A stretch of DNA of 64,000 nucleotides. Source: Lysobacterales bacterium. GTDB lineage: Bacteria > Pseudomonadota > Gammaproteobacteria > Xanthomonadales > Rhodanobacteraceae. Shown here piece after piece: positions 1 to 6,482 of the stretch. The position numbers and the translations under genes are program-made. The stretch spans positions 124,001-188,000 of the forward strand of contig JAFKNA010000006.1 in the NCBI GenBank assembly GCA_017305135.1, in the 5' to 3' direction. Positions within the stretch are counted from its first letter, which is position 1. Each line of letters opens with the position of its first letter. The notes beneath the pieces were generated by a model, which was not told the origin of the DNA, made no database searches, and worked only from the letters and a program-made list of their open reading frames with translations.

Positions 1-273
1 ATCGGAACCGCTCAGTTCTGGCAGGAGGTACGGCGGCTTGCCGGCTGGCGGCGCGGGCGGTTCGCCGATGCGGTAGACGCCGCCATCGTGGAACATCGGA
101 CGAATCCACTTCGCGCCGTCCGCGCGCTTCAGGCGGATGCGCCAGAACAGCGGCGCGCCGTCGGCGTCGCGGTACTCGTGCAACGCCTCGGGCCGGTAGC
201 CTTCGCGGAGCGCGCCAGCGGCGAGCCGGCGCGCGGCGTCCTTCGGGGATTCGGGTTTCGGCACGGCGTTCAT
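1..273 (-). CDS. primase/helicase-like element protein, N-terminal part only
   Basis: An open frame starts with ATG at 273 and runs off the left edge of the window with no stop, giving 91 residues. Recognisable pieces are a basic N-terminal half and the stretch HEYRDADGAPLFWRIRLKR followed by DGAKWIRPM. This resembles the start of phage and plasmid replication proteins that follow a CHC2 zinc finger, such as TOPRIM or DUF3987 proteins. Its ATG overlaps the TGA of the CHC2 gene (ATGA), so the two are probably translated together and may act as a split primase. The assignment rests mainly on position; the catalytic part is outside the window. Confidence 0.6.
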   Translation of the reverse strand, partial: MNAVPKPESPKDAARRLAAGALREGYRPEALHEYRDADGAPLFWRIRLKRADGAKWIRPMFHDGGVYRIGEPPAPPAGKPPYLLPELSGSD

Positions 274-683
274 CGGCCGGTCCTCCCCAGCAAGTCGCGC
301 ACGGCCTCGGCGAAGGCCAGCCCGGTGCGGCGCATGTGGAAGGCAACCAGGTCGCCCGCGCCGCAACCGGCAAAGCAGCGCCAGCCGCCGCGCGCGTCGC
401 CGACGTGGACGCTACAGCTCGCCTCGTGGTCGTCATGGAACGGGCATGCGCCCTGCGCCCAGCCGCTCGCATTCGGCTTGCCGAGCTTGGCGACGTGCTG
501 CGCATAGTAGGCGGCCGGATCGGGCAGGCGGTTGCGCCAGTTCGCCGGCAGGCGGCCGGGCCGCCCGGCCAGCGCGCGATAGCCGGTCAGCGCGATAGAA
601 TGTCGAACACGATGGATTGGAGTTTCGGCCTCGGGCAGCGCGCCAACGCTACCGGGGCCGCGTCGTTTCCGGCGTTCAACCAT
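270..683 (-). CDS. CHC2-type zinc-finger primase fragment protein
   Basis: This 137-residue protein has the DnaG/P4-primase style zinc ribbon: CPFH at about residue 84, followed by a CFAGCGAGDLVAF stretch (C-x2-H ... C-x3-C). In that family the ribbon reads template DNA for primer synthesis at replication start. There is no catalytic TOPRIM domain here; it is presumably supplied by the overlapping downstream gene. The ATG is preceded by GGGAGG at a good distance. The start lies inside the end of the small membrane peptide gene, so four genes in a row are coupled. Function inferred: replication of the integrated element. Confidence 0.75.
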   Translation of the reverse strand: MVERRKRRGPGSVGALPEAETPIHRVRHSIALTGYRALAGRPGRLPANWRNRLPDPAAYYAQHVAKLGKPNASGWAQGACPFHDDHEASCSVHVGDARGGWRCFAGCGAGDLVAFHMRRTGLAFAEAVRDLLGRTGR

Positions 684-792
684 GCCCGCCTCCCAGCGCG
701 TACAGGGCGCAGGCGGCGGCGAGGATGGCGAGCGCCACGGCTTCCGGTATGGCGGCCAGCGCGCGCAACAGTGCGAACAGGCGGGCCGTCAT
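676..792 (-). CDS. 38-residue hydrophobic peptide, function unknown
   Basis: A short frame reads MTARLFALLRALAAIPEA, then a hydrophobic alanine/leucine-rich stretch (VALAILAAACALYAL), ending GGGHG. Its ATG overlaps the TGA of the AlpA-like gene (ATGA), and its own stop lies a few bases inside the CHC2 gene. This tight overlap on both sides is the main evidence that it is translated. It looks like a one-pass membrane peptide. I do not recognise a family. A non-coding linker that keeps ribosomes loaded between two genes is the alternative reading. Confidence 0.5.
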   Translation of the reverse strand: MTARLFALLRALAAIPEAVALAILAAACALYALGGGHG

Positions 793-1013
793 GGCGCGCC
801 CTCGCCGGCAGCGAACGCGGCCAGGTCGTCACGGTGATAGCGCACCAGCCGGGCGCCGACCTTGCGCGCGCGCGGGCCGGTGCCTTTCCAGCGCCAATTG
901 CGCAGGGTTTGAATCGCGGTGCCAAGGATCGCGGCGGCCTCGCGTTCGTCCACAAGGTCGCCGGGTTCGAGCTTTGCCGCCGGGGGCGGCACGTTGGGGA
1001 TTGCAGGGTGCAT
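789..1013 (-). CDS. AlpA-like/excisionase helix-turn-helix protein
   Basis: A 74-residue protein with a MerR/AlpA-type winged HTH. The core is LVDEREAAAILGTAIQTLRN with WRWKGTGPRARKVGARLVRY, the usual pattern of excisionase-family DNA binders (HTH_17) ending in a DDLAAF helix. In P4-like satellites and related islands such proteins switch the integrase or replication genes and can assist excision. It heads a run of overlapping genes (regulator, membrane peptide, CHC2 protein, primase-like protein), consistent with control of replication and excision. No clear Shine-Dalgarno precedes the ATG. Confidence 0.75.
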   Translation of the reverse strand: MHPAIPNVPPPAAKLEPGDLVDEREAAAILGTAIQTLRNWRWKGTGPRARKVGARLVRYHRDDLAAFAAGEGAP

Positions 1014-1131
1014 CGCGGACTACTCGCATAGGCTGGCGGGGCCAGCGGTATGCGAACAGTAGGCGCGGGAAAAGAAGGCGCGGAGGGGGCGCAAACGCAC
1101 CAAAGCGCGCAGCGAAATGCCCCCCGTTTAG

Positions 1132-2046
1132 CTATGAATAGCCGGCCTCGGCGAAAATCTCTTCGAGCTGTCGATATTCCGCGTCGCTCCGCTTTTCCTC
1201 TTCGATCAAGTCGCGAACCAGCTTGCGGACATCGCGCGTTTCGATCCGCTCGCCGAAAATCGCCTCGCTCGCGTAGGCAAGGAACGCCACGCGTCGCGCT
1301 CGGATCGTGCTAAAGCGCAATGCAGTGAACAAGGCGCGCAGGTACTGCGCACGTGCGCCATGTCTGTCGGTGCGCGGCGTCGGGACGCCCGCCACGTACT
1401 TTTCCGCTTGGGATAGCAGGTCGGCAAAATTGGGCGTATCGCAGACTGCGATCCCAAATGCGACGAACGATGCTGCGAAGGCCGTCCCGTCCGACGTGTT
1501 CGCGGGCAATTGTGCGCGGGCCTTCTGTGCGGCGACTTGACCTCTTCGCATGTTGCGGCGGGTGAAGCTTTCGACGCAGCGTCTGAACGCTTCTTGGTTC
1601 GGTCGTGTGAGCAAGTCGCGCAACGATGGATCAATGTCGAGAGCGGCTAGATTCTCGCGCGCGGCGCGCAGCGCCTTCACTGCAGCGGTGCGCCGTTGCT
1701 CGAATTGCCGCTTCGGCGGTGTAGTGGCGTCGCGCCCCAGTTCATCCATTGCCCGCCGAACCGCATGGCCGGTATCGATGATCCAGCGCAAGCCGGTTAA
1801 TTCATCGGTGATGAGCTGCGCCATGTAGCGGCGCGTGCGCGGATCGCCAATCAGCGCGATCGTCGCCCAGGTGTTCAATGCCGCGAAATGATCAAGGGGT
1901 CGGCTCCAAACTACCGCATTAGCAGCGCGCGCCGCCTCGTAGAAGGTCCGCGCTTGGTACAGGCGCGGCGGCAAAGGTGTCGACTTTTCGACCCACTGCA
2001 AAAGCGGAAGCGGGATGTCATCTAGTGAAATACTCGCCTTCGCCAC
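1132..2046 (-). CDS. hypothetical protein of the ssrA element
   Basis: I do not recognise this 304-residue protein. It starts with GTG behind a strong GGAGGTG ribosome site. The sequence is mostly charged and predicted helical, with no signal peptide or clear membrane segment, and it ends in an acidic helix rich in E and R. The DNA looks less GC-rich than its neighbours, as expected of acquired cargo. It stands alone between the regulator-replication genes and the integrase, a position where satellites and islands often carry defence or accessory genes. No enzymatic motif is visible, so no function is proposed. Confidence 0.7.
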   Translation of the reverse strand: MAKASISLDDIPLPLLQWVEKSTPLPPRLYQARTFYEAARAANAVVWSRPLDHFAALNTWATIALIGDPRTRRYMAQLITDELTGLRWIIDTGHAVRRAMDELGRDATTPPKRQFEQRRTAAVKALRAARENLAALDIDPSLRDLLTRPNQEAFRRCVESFTRRNMRRGQVAAQKARAQLPANTSDGTAFAASFVAFGIAVCDTPNFADLLSQAEKYVAGVPTPRTDRHGARAQYLRALFTALRFSTIRARRVAFLAYASEAIFGERIETRDVRKLVRDLIEEEKRSDAEYRQLEEIFAEAGYS

Positions 2047-2136
2047 GCACGCACCTCCGCGCCCTTCAATCGGGGCCGCGCCAGCCGGGGAAGGTGCCCG
2101 GTGTTCGGGGATCAGCCTAGGCGCGGCGTAACGGAA

Positions 2137-3366
2137 TCAGCCCGTCCTGCGCCGCATCGGCACCACGTTCGAGCCTTCGCGCAAGGTGCCCAGATAGTCG
2201 CTCCATGCCTGCATCATCGTGCGGCGCTCGGGCAGGAATGACGTGCGGTTGTAGGCGCGCCCGTTGGCATCGCGTACCGCGTGCGCCAACTGGTGTTCGA
2301 TCACGTCCACGCGGAAGCCCAGCGTTTCGTCCAGCAGCGTGCGCGCCATGGCGCGGAAGCCGTGCGGCGTGAAGGTCTGCCCGTCATAGCCCATGCGCTT
2401 GAACGCGGCTGCCAGCGTCACGTTGGAAATGGCCTTCTTGCGGTCGCGCGTGCCGGGGAACAGGTAGCGCCCGGCGCCGGTCAGCGGGTGCAGCTCGCGC
2501 AGGATTGCCACGGCCTGCGTGGACAGCGGCACCAGGTGCGGTTCGCGCATCTTCATCTTGTGCGCGGGGATGATCCATTCGGCGGCGTCCAGGTCGAATT
2601 CCGCCCATTCGGCTTGCCGCAGTTCGCCCGGCCGCACGAATACCAGCGGCGACAGCTTCAACGCGCAGCGAACCGGGAAGGTGCCGGTGAAGCCTTCGAT
2701 GGCGCGCAGCAGTTCGGCCACGCGGGCGGGTTCGGTGATGCTGGCGAAGTTCTGCACCTTGGGCGCCGGCAGCGAGCCGCGCAGGTCGCGCGTCACGTCC
2801 CCCTGCGCGCGCCCGGTGGCGACCGCATAGCGGAATACCTGCCCGCAATTCTGGTGGGCGCGGTGCGCGGTTTCGAGCGCGCCCCGTGCCTCGATCCGGC
2901 GCAGGCAGGCGAGCACGTCGGGCGCGGCAAGGTCGGCAATCGGCTTGGCGCCGATCCACGGGAACAGGTCACGTTCCAGGCGGCGGATGATCTTGTCGCC
3001 ATGCGAGGGCACCCACTGCCCGGAAAACTTGGCGAACCACTCGCGCGCGACCGCCTCGAAGGTGTCGGCGCCGGCTACGGCTTCCGCCTTGCGTTGCTCG
3101 CCGGGGTCGATCCCATCGGCCAGCGCGCGGCGCATGGCGTCGCGCCTCTCGCGCGCGCGCTTCAGCGAAACATCGGGGTAGGTGCCGAGCGACAGCGTGT
3201 TGCGCTTGCCGCTGCCCGGCCGGCGGTAGTCGAAACGCCACAGCTTGCCGCCGCCCGTTTCCACCAGTAGCGATAGCCCATAGCCATCGCGGAGCGTCTG
3301 CGCGGCTGCCTGCGGTTTGGCGTTGGCGACGGCGGAAGGGGAAAGCGGAGCAACGCGCTTGGGCAT
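2137..3366 (-). CDS. P4-type tyrosine integrase
   Basis: This 409-residue site-specific recombinase of the P4/CP4-57 class would integrate the element at the 3' end of ssrA. The N-terminal DUF4102 arm-binding domain (about residues 1-90, GYGLSLLV, LGTYPDVSLKRARE) is followed by a core-binding region and a catalytic domain with R in VFVRPGELR, H-x2-R in HGFRAM and the nucleophile tyrosine in GRAYNRTSF. I chose the ATG at 3366 because GAGGGG precedes it. An in-frame TTG further upstream would add 28 residues that are encoded by direct repeats, so it is unlikely. The gene points away from ssrA, the usual layout for ssrA-integrated islands. Confidence 0.93.
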   Translation of the reverse strand: MPKRVAPLSPSAVANAKPQAAAQTLRDGYGLSLLVETGGGKLWRFDYRRPGSGKRNTLSLGTYPDVSLKRARERRDAMRRALADGIDPGEQRKAEAVAGADTFEAVAREWFAKFSGQWVPSHGDKIIRRLERDLFPWIGAKPIADLAAPDVLACLRRIEARGALETAHRAHQNCGQVFRYAVATGRAQGDVTRDLRGSLPAPKVQNFASITEPARVAELLRAIEGFTGTFPVRCALKLSPLVFVRPGELRQAEWAEFDLDAAEWIIPAHKMKMREPHLVPLSTQAVAILRELHPLTGAGRYLFPGTRDRKKAISNVTLAAAFKRMGYDGQTFTPHGFRAMARTLLDETLGFRVDVIEHQLAHAVRDANGRAYNRTSFLPERRTMMQAWSDYLGTLREGSNVVPMRRRTG

Positions 3367-3380
3367 GGCGAACCCCTCAT

Positions 3381-3445
3381 CTTGGCGGTAGCCGCCGGGT
3401 GCTGCCTTGGCGGTGCGTCCAAACCTACTGCCAAACTTGGCGGTA
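3381..3445. repeat. three direct repeats CTTGGCGGT upstream of the integrase
   Basis: CTTGGCGGTA (3381-3390), CTTGGCGGT (3406-3414) and CTTGGCGGTA (3436-3445) lie in the same orientation, 25 and 30 bases apart, just before the integrase start. They are well placed as arm-type integrase sites beside the attachment site, or as operators by which integrase or the AlpA-like protein controls the gene. The repeats are seen directly; the role is inferred. Confidence 0.7.
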
Positions 3446-3489
3446 GGCAAGGGAAGTCGCGATGCCTTATGGGAACAGCAGACAAGAAA

Positions 3490-3511
3490 AAACCGCGCCG
3501 TAGCGCGGTTT
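3490..3511 (-). terminator. Rho-independent terminator downstream of ssrA
   Basis: Reading leftward, AAACCGCGC, a four-base loop and GCGCGGTTT form a perfect 9-bp stem followed by a run of Ts (3485-3492 on the other strand). It lies 35 bases past the tmRNA 3' end on the element side of the junction, so it ends the tmRNA transcript before it enters the integrase region. Confidence 0.85.
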
Positions 3512-3545
3512 AGAGGGGTTTCCGGGATGCTCCGGGAAGTGTGTT

Positions 3546-3572
3546 TGGTGGAGGCGGCGGGAATCGAACCCG
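3546..3572. other. probable attachment-site core (att) at the ssrA 3' end
   Basis: The last bases of ssrA (T-loop arm, acceptor strand and CCA) form the junction between the conserved gene and the integrase-bearing element. P4-type integrases at ssrA recombine within this part and restore the gene end. The second copy expected at the other end is not in the window, so the exact core cannot be measured. Confidence 0.6.
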
Positions 3573-3897
3573 CGTCCGAAGGCGCTCCGCGCCCGGCGCT
3601 ACATGCTTAGCCCGACGTTCGATCTCGTCCTGCGACAACACGACGGGCAAAGCACGCCGCAGGACCAGCCTCTTGGATTTAGCCCGCGGCCGAAAGGCGC
3701 CGGTGCAGGCGATCCCGTGCTGATGACCCTACATCCACGAGCACGGGCACAAGTGGGTTCGGGGCTAGGCCTTAAGCGGCCAGAGCGTAGACGTCGTCGT
3801 TCGCGTCTAGTTTTTTGCCATCGGATTAACGAGGAAGATGACGCCCTCGGCATGCTCCAGACTGCTTCACGTCCCCCGTCGAAACCAGGTCGCCCCC
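3546..3897 (-). ncRNA. ssrA: tmRNA (ssrA)
   Basis: The 10Sa RNA rescues stalled ribosomes together with SmpB. The 5' end GGGGGCGACCUGG and the 3' end CGCCUCCACCA pair as a 7-bp acceptor stem with an encoded CCA. The T arm GGTTCGATTCC is intact. The tag frame follows UAGAC and reads GCG AAC GAC GAC GTC TAC GCT CTG GCC GCT TAA, giving ANDDVYALAA, which ends in the LAA degron recognised by ClpXP. Length is about 352 nt, normal for the one-piece form. smpB lies upstream on the same strand. The 3' end abuts the integrated element, a common integration site. Confidence 0.96.
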
Positions 3898-4125
3898 GGG
3901 GAGAACAATGGTGCGGCCGGGTGGGATGGAAATCAAGAGCGGCGGAATGGCGATGTCCTGGAGTGCCGCCCTGCCGGCGCTCTCGCGAGGCGCGTTCGCA
4001 GGAGGGCAGAACTGGTGCCCGGCCGTTCCCAGCCGCGGCGCTGCCGGGCCGGAGTCGTTCCGGTGGATTCCGCGAGGGACGCCCGCTTTCGCCGGCATGG
4101 CGCCAGCGGATTCTGTGGCCCCGCG

Positions 4126-4614
4126 TCAGGCCGCCCGGTTGTGGGCGCGCATCGCACGCTGCTTCTCGCGGTTCCAGTCGCGCTTCTTCGCGGTGTCGCG
4201 CTTGTCGTGTTCCTGCTTGCCGCGGGCGAGGCCCAGGTTGACCTTGACGCGATTCTTCTTCCAGTAGAGCGACAGCGGGACCAGGGTGTAGCCCTTGCGC
4301 TCGATGGCGCCGAGCAGCTTGTCGATCTCCTCGCGGTGGAGGAGGAGCTTGCGCGTGCGGCGGTCGTCGGCGACGACGTGGGTGGAGGCCGAGATCAGCG
4401 GCACGATGGAGGCGCCGAAGAGGAAGATCTCGCCATTCCTGACGATGGCGTAGGCGTCGCCCAGGTTGATGCGCCCGGCGCGCAGGCTCTTCACCTCCCA
4501 GCCTTCGAGCGCGATGCCGGCCTCGTAGTGCTCGTCGATGTGGTATTCGTGGCGTGCACGCTTGTTCTGCGCGATCTGCCCGCCACCTTGCTCCCTGGGC
4601 TTGGGTTTGGCCAT
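4126..4614 (-). CDS. smpB: SsrA-binding protein SmpB
   Basis: A 162-residue protein matching SmpB, which binds the tRNA-like part of tmRNA and takes the place of the anticodon arm in the stalled ribosome. Typical blocks are [32 protein letters not shown], the [19 protein letters not shown] strand near residue 120, and a basic C-terminal tail ([16 protein letters not shown]) that enters the mRNA channel. It lies directly upstream of ssrA on the same strand, with 228 bases between that presumably hold the ssrA promoter. It is divergent from ratA. Confidence 0.97.
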   Translation of the reverse strand: MAKPKPREQGGGQIAQNKRARHEYHIDEHYEAGIALEGWEVKSLRAGRINLGDAYAIVRNGEIFLFGASIVPLISASTHVVADDRRTRKLLLHREEIDKLLGAIERKGYTLVPLSLYWKKNRVKVNLGLARGKQEHDKRDTAKKRDWNREKQRAMRAHNRAA

Positions 4615-4647
4615 GTCGGTTTACAATCCTTCCAAAAGCGAGTGCCG

Positions 4648-5082
4648 ATGATCGAGATCCGCCGCCAAGCCCTGGTCCCTTACACGCCCGAGCAGATGTT
4701 CGACCTCGTGAACGACGTGGAAGCATACCCGAGCCGCTTTTCCTGGTGCTCGGCGGCGCGCGTGGTCGAGCGCCAGGGAGACGCCGAGCTGACCGCGCGG
4801 CTGGACCTCAGCCTTGCCGGCATCCGCCACGGCTTCACTACCCGCAACACGCTGGAACGCCCGCGGCACCTGCGCGTGCGCCTGGTCGAGGGGCCGCTCA
4901 AGACCCTGGACGGCGACTGGCATTTCGATGCGCTTGGCGACACCGGCTGCCGGGTGCGCCTCGCGCTCGACTTCGAGGTATCCGGCCGGCTGACCGGCGC
5001 GGCGCTCCGGCTCGGCTTCCAGGTGCTGGCCAGCCGCATGGTGGACGATTTTTGCGTCGCGGCACGCAAGACGTATGGCTGA
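4648..5082 (+). CDS. ratA: RatA/COQ10-family START-domain protein
   Basis: A 144-residue START-like protein. RatA of E. coli associates with 50S subunits and blocks 70S formation, while the homologous COQ10 binds ubiquinone; the role of the Xanthomonadales protein is inferred from family. Visible are the N-terminal VPYTPEQMFDLVNDVEAYP block, the strand DLSLAGIRHGFTTRNTL, a GDWHFDALG turn and the C-terminal helix VLASRMVDDFCVAARKTYG. The ATG at 4648 was preferred over far-upstream frames because family alignment begins at IEIRRQALVPY. It overlaps rnfH by 8 bases, the usual ratA-ratB pair. Confidence 0.92.
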   Translation: MIEIRRQALVPYTPEQMFDLVNDVEAYPSRFSWCSAARVVERQGDAELTARLDLSLAGIRHGFTTRNTLERPRHLRVRLVEGPLKTLDGDWHFDALGDTGCRVRLALDFEVSGRLTGAALRLGFQVLASRMVDDFCVAARKTYG

Positions 5083-5383
5083 GGTGGTCCGGGTCGAAGT
5101 CGCCTATGCGGAGGCCTCGCGTCAATTCCTGACGCACGTCGAGCTGGCCGCCGGCGCCACCGTGGCCGACGCGATCGAAGCCTCGGGCATCGCGCGCGAG
5201 TTCGGCATCGACGCGGCTGCGCTCGACGTGGGCATCTGGTCCAGGCCCGCGACGCGGAGTCGCGCGCTCCGCGACGGTGATCGCGTCGAGCTCTACCGTC
5301 CGCTCAAGGTGGACCCGAAGGAAGCCCGCCGCCGCCGTGCCGAGAAGGCGCGCATGAAGGACGACGCTGGCAACAACCCGTGA
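5075..5383 (+). CDS. rnfH: RnfH/UPF0125 ubiquitin-fold protein
   Basis: A 102-residue member of the RnfH (RatB) family, small beta-grasp proteins of uncertain function named for their link to rnf clusters in some bacteria. Recognisable are EVAYAEASRQFL at the N-terminus, ATVADAIEASGIAREF, and RDGDRVELYRPLKVDPKEAR, the family signature near residue 75. The C-terminus is a basic, acidic-patched tail. It starts inside the end of ratA, so the two are translated together. Confidence 0.92.
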   Translation: MAEVVRVEVAYAEASRQFLTHVELAAGATVADAIEASGIAREFGIDAAALDVGIWSRPATRSRALRDGDRVELYRPLKVDPKEARRRRAEKARMKDDAGNNP

Positions 5384-5411
5384 GCGCGACCGTGGCGACC
5401 TCGATGCCGCG

Positions 5412-5843
5412 TCAGCCCTGGCTCGGGCGCTTCTTCTCTTCGTCCGGCCGCTTCTCGTCGGGGTAGTCGCGCTTGTACTTGCGCGCGTCCTTCATGAGCT
5501 GCTTCGGGTCTTCCTCGAAGTAGTCGCCGTCGATGCGGGCGAGCATGCCGTCCTCGAAGTGGAGGGTGAGGTCCCGCGTTTCCATCGAGTTGCGGCCACG
5601 TCGCATCGTGGAGACGTAGTCCCAGCGGTCCTGGTCGAAGGGGCTGACCACCGAGGGCGAGCCCATCACCAGCAGCACCTGGCGCTTGCTCATGCCGGGC
5701 TTGAGGGATTCCACCTGATCCTTGTCCAGCAGGTTGCCCTGTTGCGTGTCCACGCGATACACCAGGCCGCAGCCGCCGAGCAGCGAGGCGGCAAGAAGGA
5801 GGATCCAGCAAAGGCGCATGCGGGGGTTTCCGGGGCGGGTCAT
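5412..5843 (-). CDS. bamE: outer-membrane assembly lipoprotein BamE
   Basis: BamE is a lipoprotein of the BAM complex that folds beta-barrel proteins into the outer membrane. The protein has a lipoprotein signal with lipobox LLGGC, then the SmpA/OmlA fold: GNLLDKDQVESLKPGMSKRQ, VLLVMGSPSVVSPFDQDRWDY and the strand LTLHFEDGML. The acidic, lysine-rich C-terminal tail is longer than in E. coli. The full frame gives 143 residues; an internal ATG at 5819 would begin MRLCWILLL and is equally plausible, and neither has a clear ribosome site. It is divergent from fur. Confidence 0.94.
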   Translation of the reverse strand: MTRPGNPRMRLCWILLLAASLLGGCGLVYRVDTQQGNLLDKDQVESLKPGMSKRQVLLVMGSPSVVSPFDQDRWDYVSTMRRGRNSMETRDLTLHFEDGMLARIDGDYFEEDPKQLMKDARKYKRDYPDEKRPDEEKKRPSQG

Positions 5844-5908
5844 GGAACCGGCGATGATACACTACGACATTGAAAGGCAAGGCGTAACCGATGCAGGAGG
5901 AGGCCGGC

Positions 5909-6337
5909 ATGAACGCTGAATCGACCGAGCTGCGCAGGGCCGGGCTGAAGGTCACCCACCCGCGCATGCGCATCCTGCAGATCCTCGACAGCGAGGACGG
6001 CAAGCACTTCAGCGCCGAGGACATCTACCGTGAACTGATGGCCGGCAACGACGACATCGGCCTCGCCACGGTCTACCGCGTGTTGACCCAGTTCGAAAGC
6101 GCCGGGATCGTGCTCAAGCACAATTTCGAGGGCGGGCAGGCGGTCTACGAACTCGACCGCGGCGAGCACCACGACCACATGGTGGACGTGGAGACCGGCG
6201 AGGTGGTCGAGTTCCACAACGACGTGATCGAACGCCTGCAGCACGAAATCGCCGCCGAGCACGGCTACGTGATCGAGGACCACAGCCTGGTGCTGTATGT
6301 GCGGAAGAAGAAGCCGGGAATGGGGAATCGGGAATAG
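5909..6337 (+). CDS. fur: ferric uptake regulator Fur
   Basis: A 142-residue iron-dependent repressor. The winged helix (SAEDIYRELM, IGLATVYRVLTQFESAGIV) is followed by the metal site HHDHMVDVETGEVVEF. The two cysteines after this histidine cluster in E. coli Fur are absent, as in pseudomonad Fur, so the structural zinc site must differ. The ATG at 5909 follows AGGAGGAGG, which rules out the in-frame ATG six codons earlier. The last residues (PGMGNRE) are encoded by a heptamer repeat and look like a late extension. Fur-box-like sites occur in the iron island downstream in this window. Confidence 0.97.
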   Translation: MNAESTELRRAGLKVTHPRMRILQILDSEDGKHFSAEDIYRELMAGNDDIGLATVYRVLTQFESAGIVLKHNFEGGQAVYELDRGEHHDHMVDVETGEVVEFHNDVIERLQHEIAAEHGYVIEDHSLVLYVRKKKPGMGNRE

Positions 6338-6344
6338 GGAATCG
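6316..6344. repeat. tandem GGGAATC-type heptamers at the end of fur
   Basis: Four tandem units of the type GGGAATG/GGGAATC/GGGAATA run through the fur stop codon and encode its last residues. A second array of the same family lies at the end of recN and a related one follows dnaJ. Confidence 0.75.
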
Positions 6345-6449
6345 TTGAGGCAGGTCTGCGCGACCGGGCCGTGTCGACGAGTTTCCGAGCGTCGGAAGGC
6401 GCCGGAGCGACGCTCTTGATATTGTTCCCGGGGGTTCGGTTGTCGGCGC

Positions 6450-6482
6450 TCCCTAATCCCTAATCCCCAATCTCCAATCTCC
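6450..6482. repeat. heptamer array at the end of recN
   Basis: CCCTAATCCCTAATCCCC followed by AATCTCCAATCTCC is the reverse-strand form of the heptamers at the end of fur. It spans the recN stop and encodes its terminal LEIGD residues. Confidence 0.75.

Noticed and set aside
3367-3450. 28-codon N-terminal extension of the integrase from a TTG
   Set aside because: It is encoded by the CTTGGCGGT repeats, and the ATG at 3366 has a good ribosome site.
1-3545. Second copy of the ssrA end marking the far boundary of the element
   Set aside because: No match to the ssrA 3' end is visible left of the gene, so the boundary must lie outside the window.
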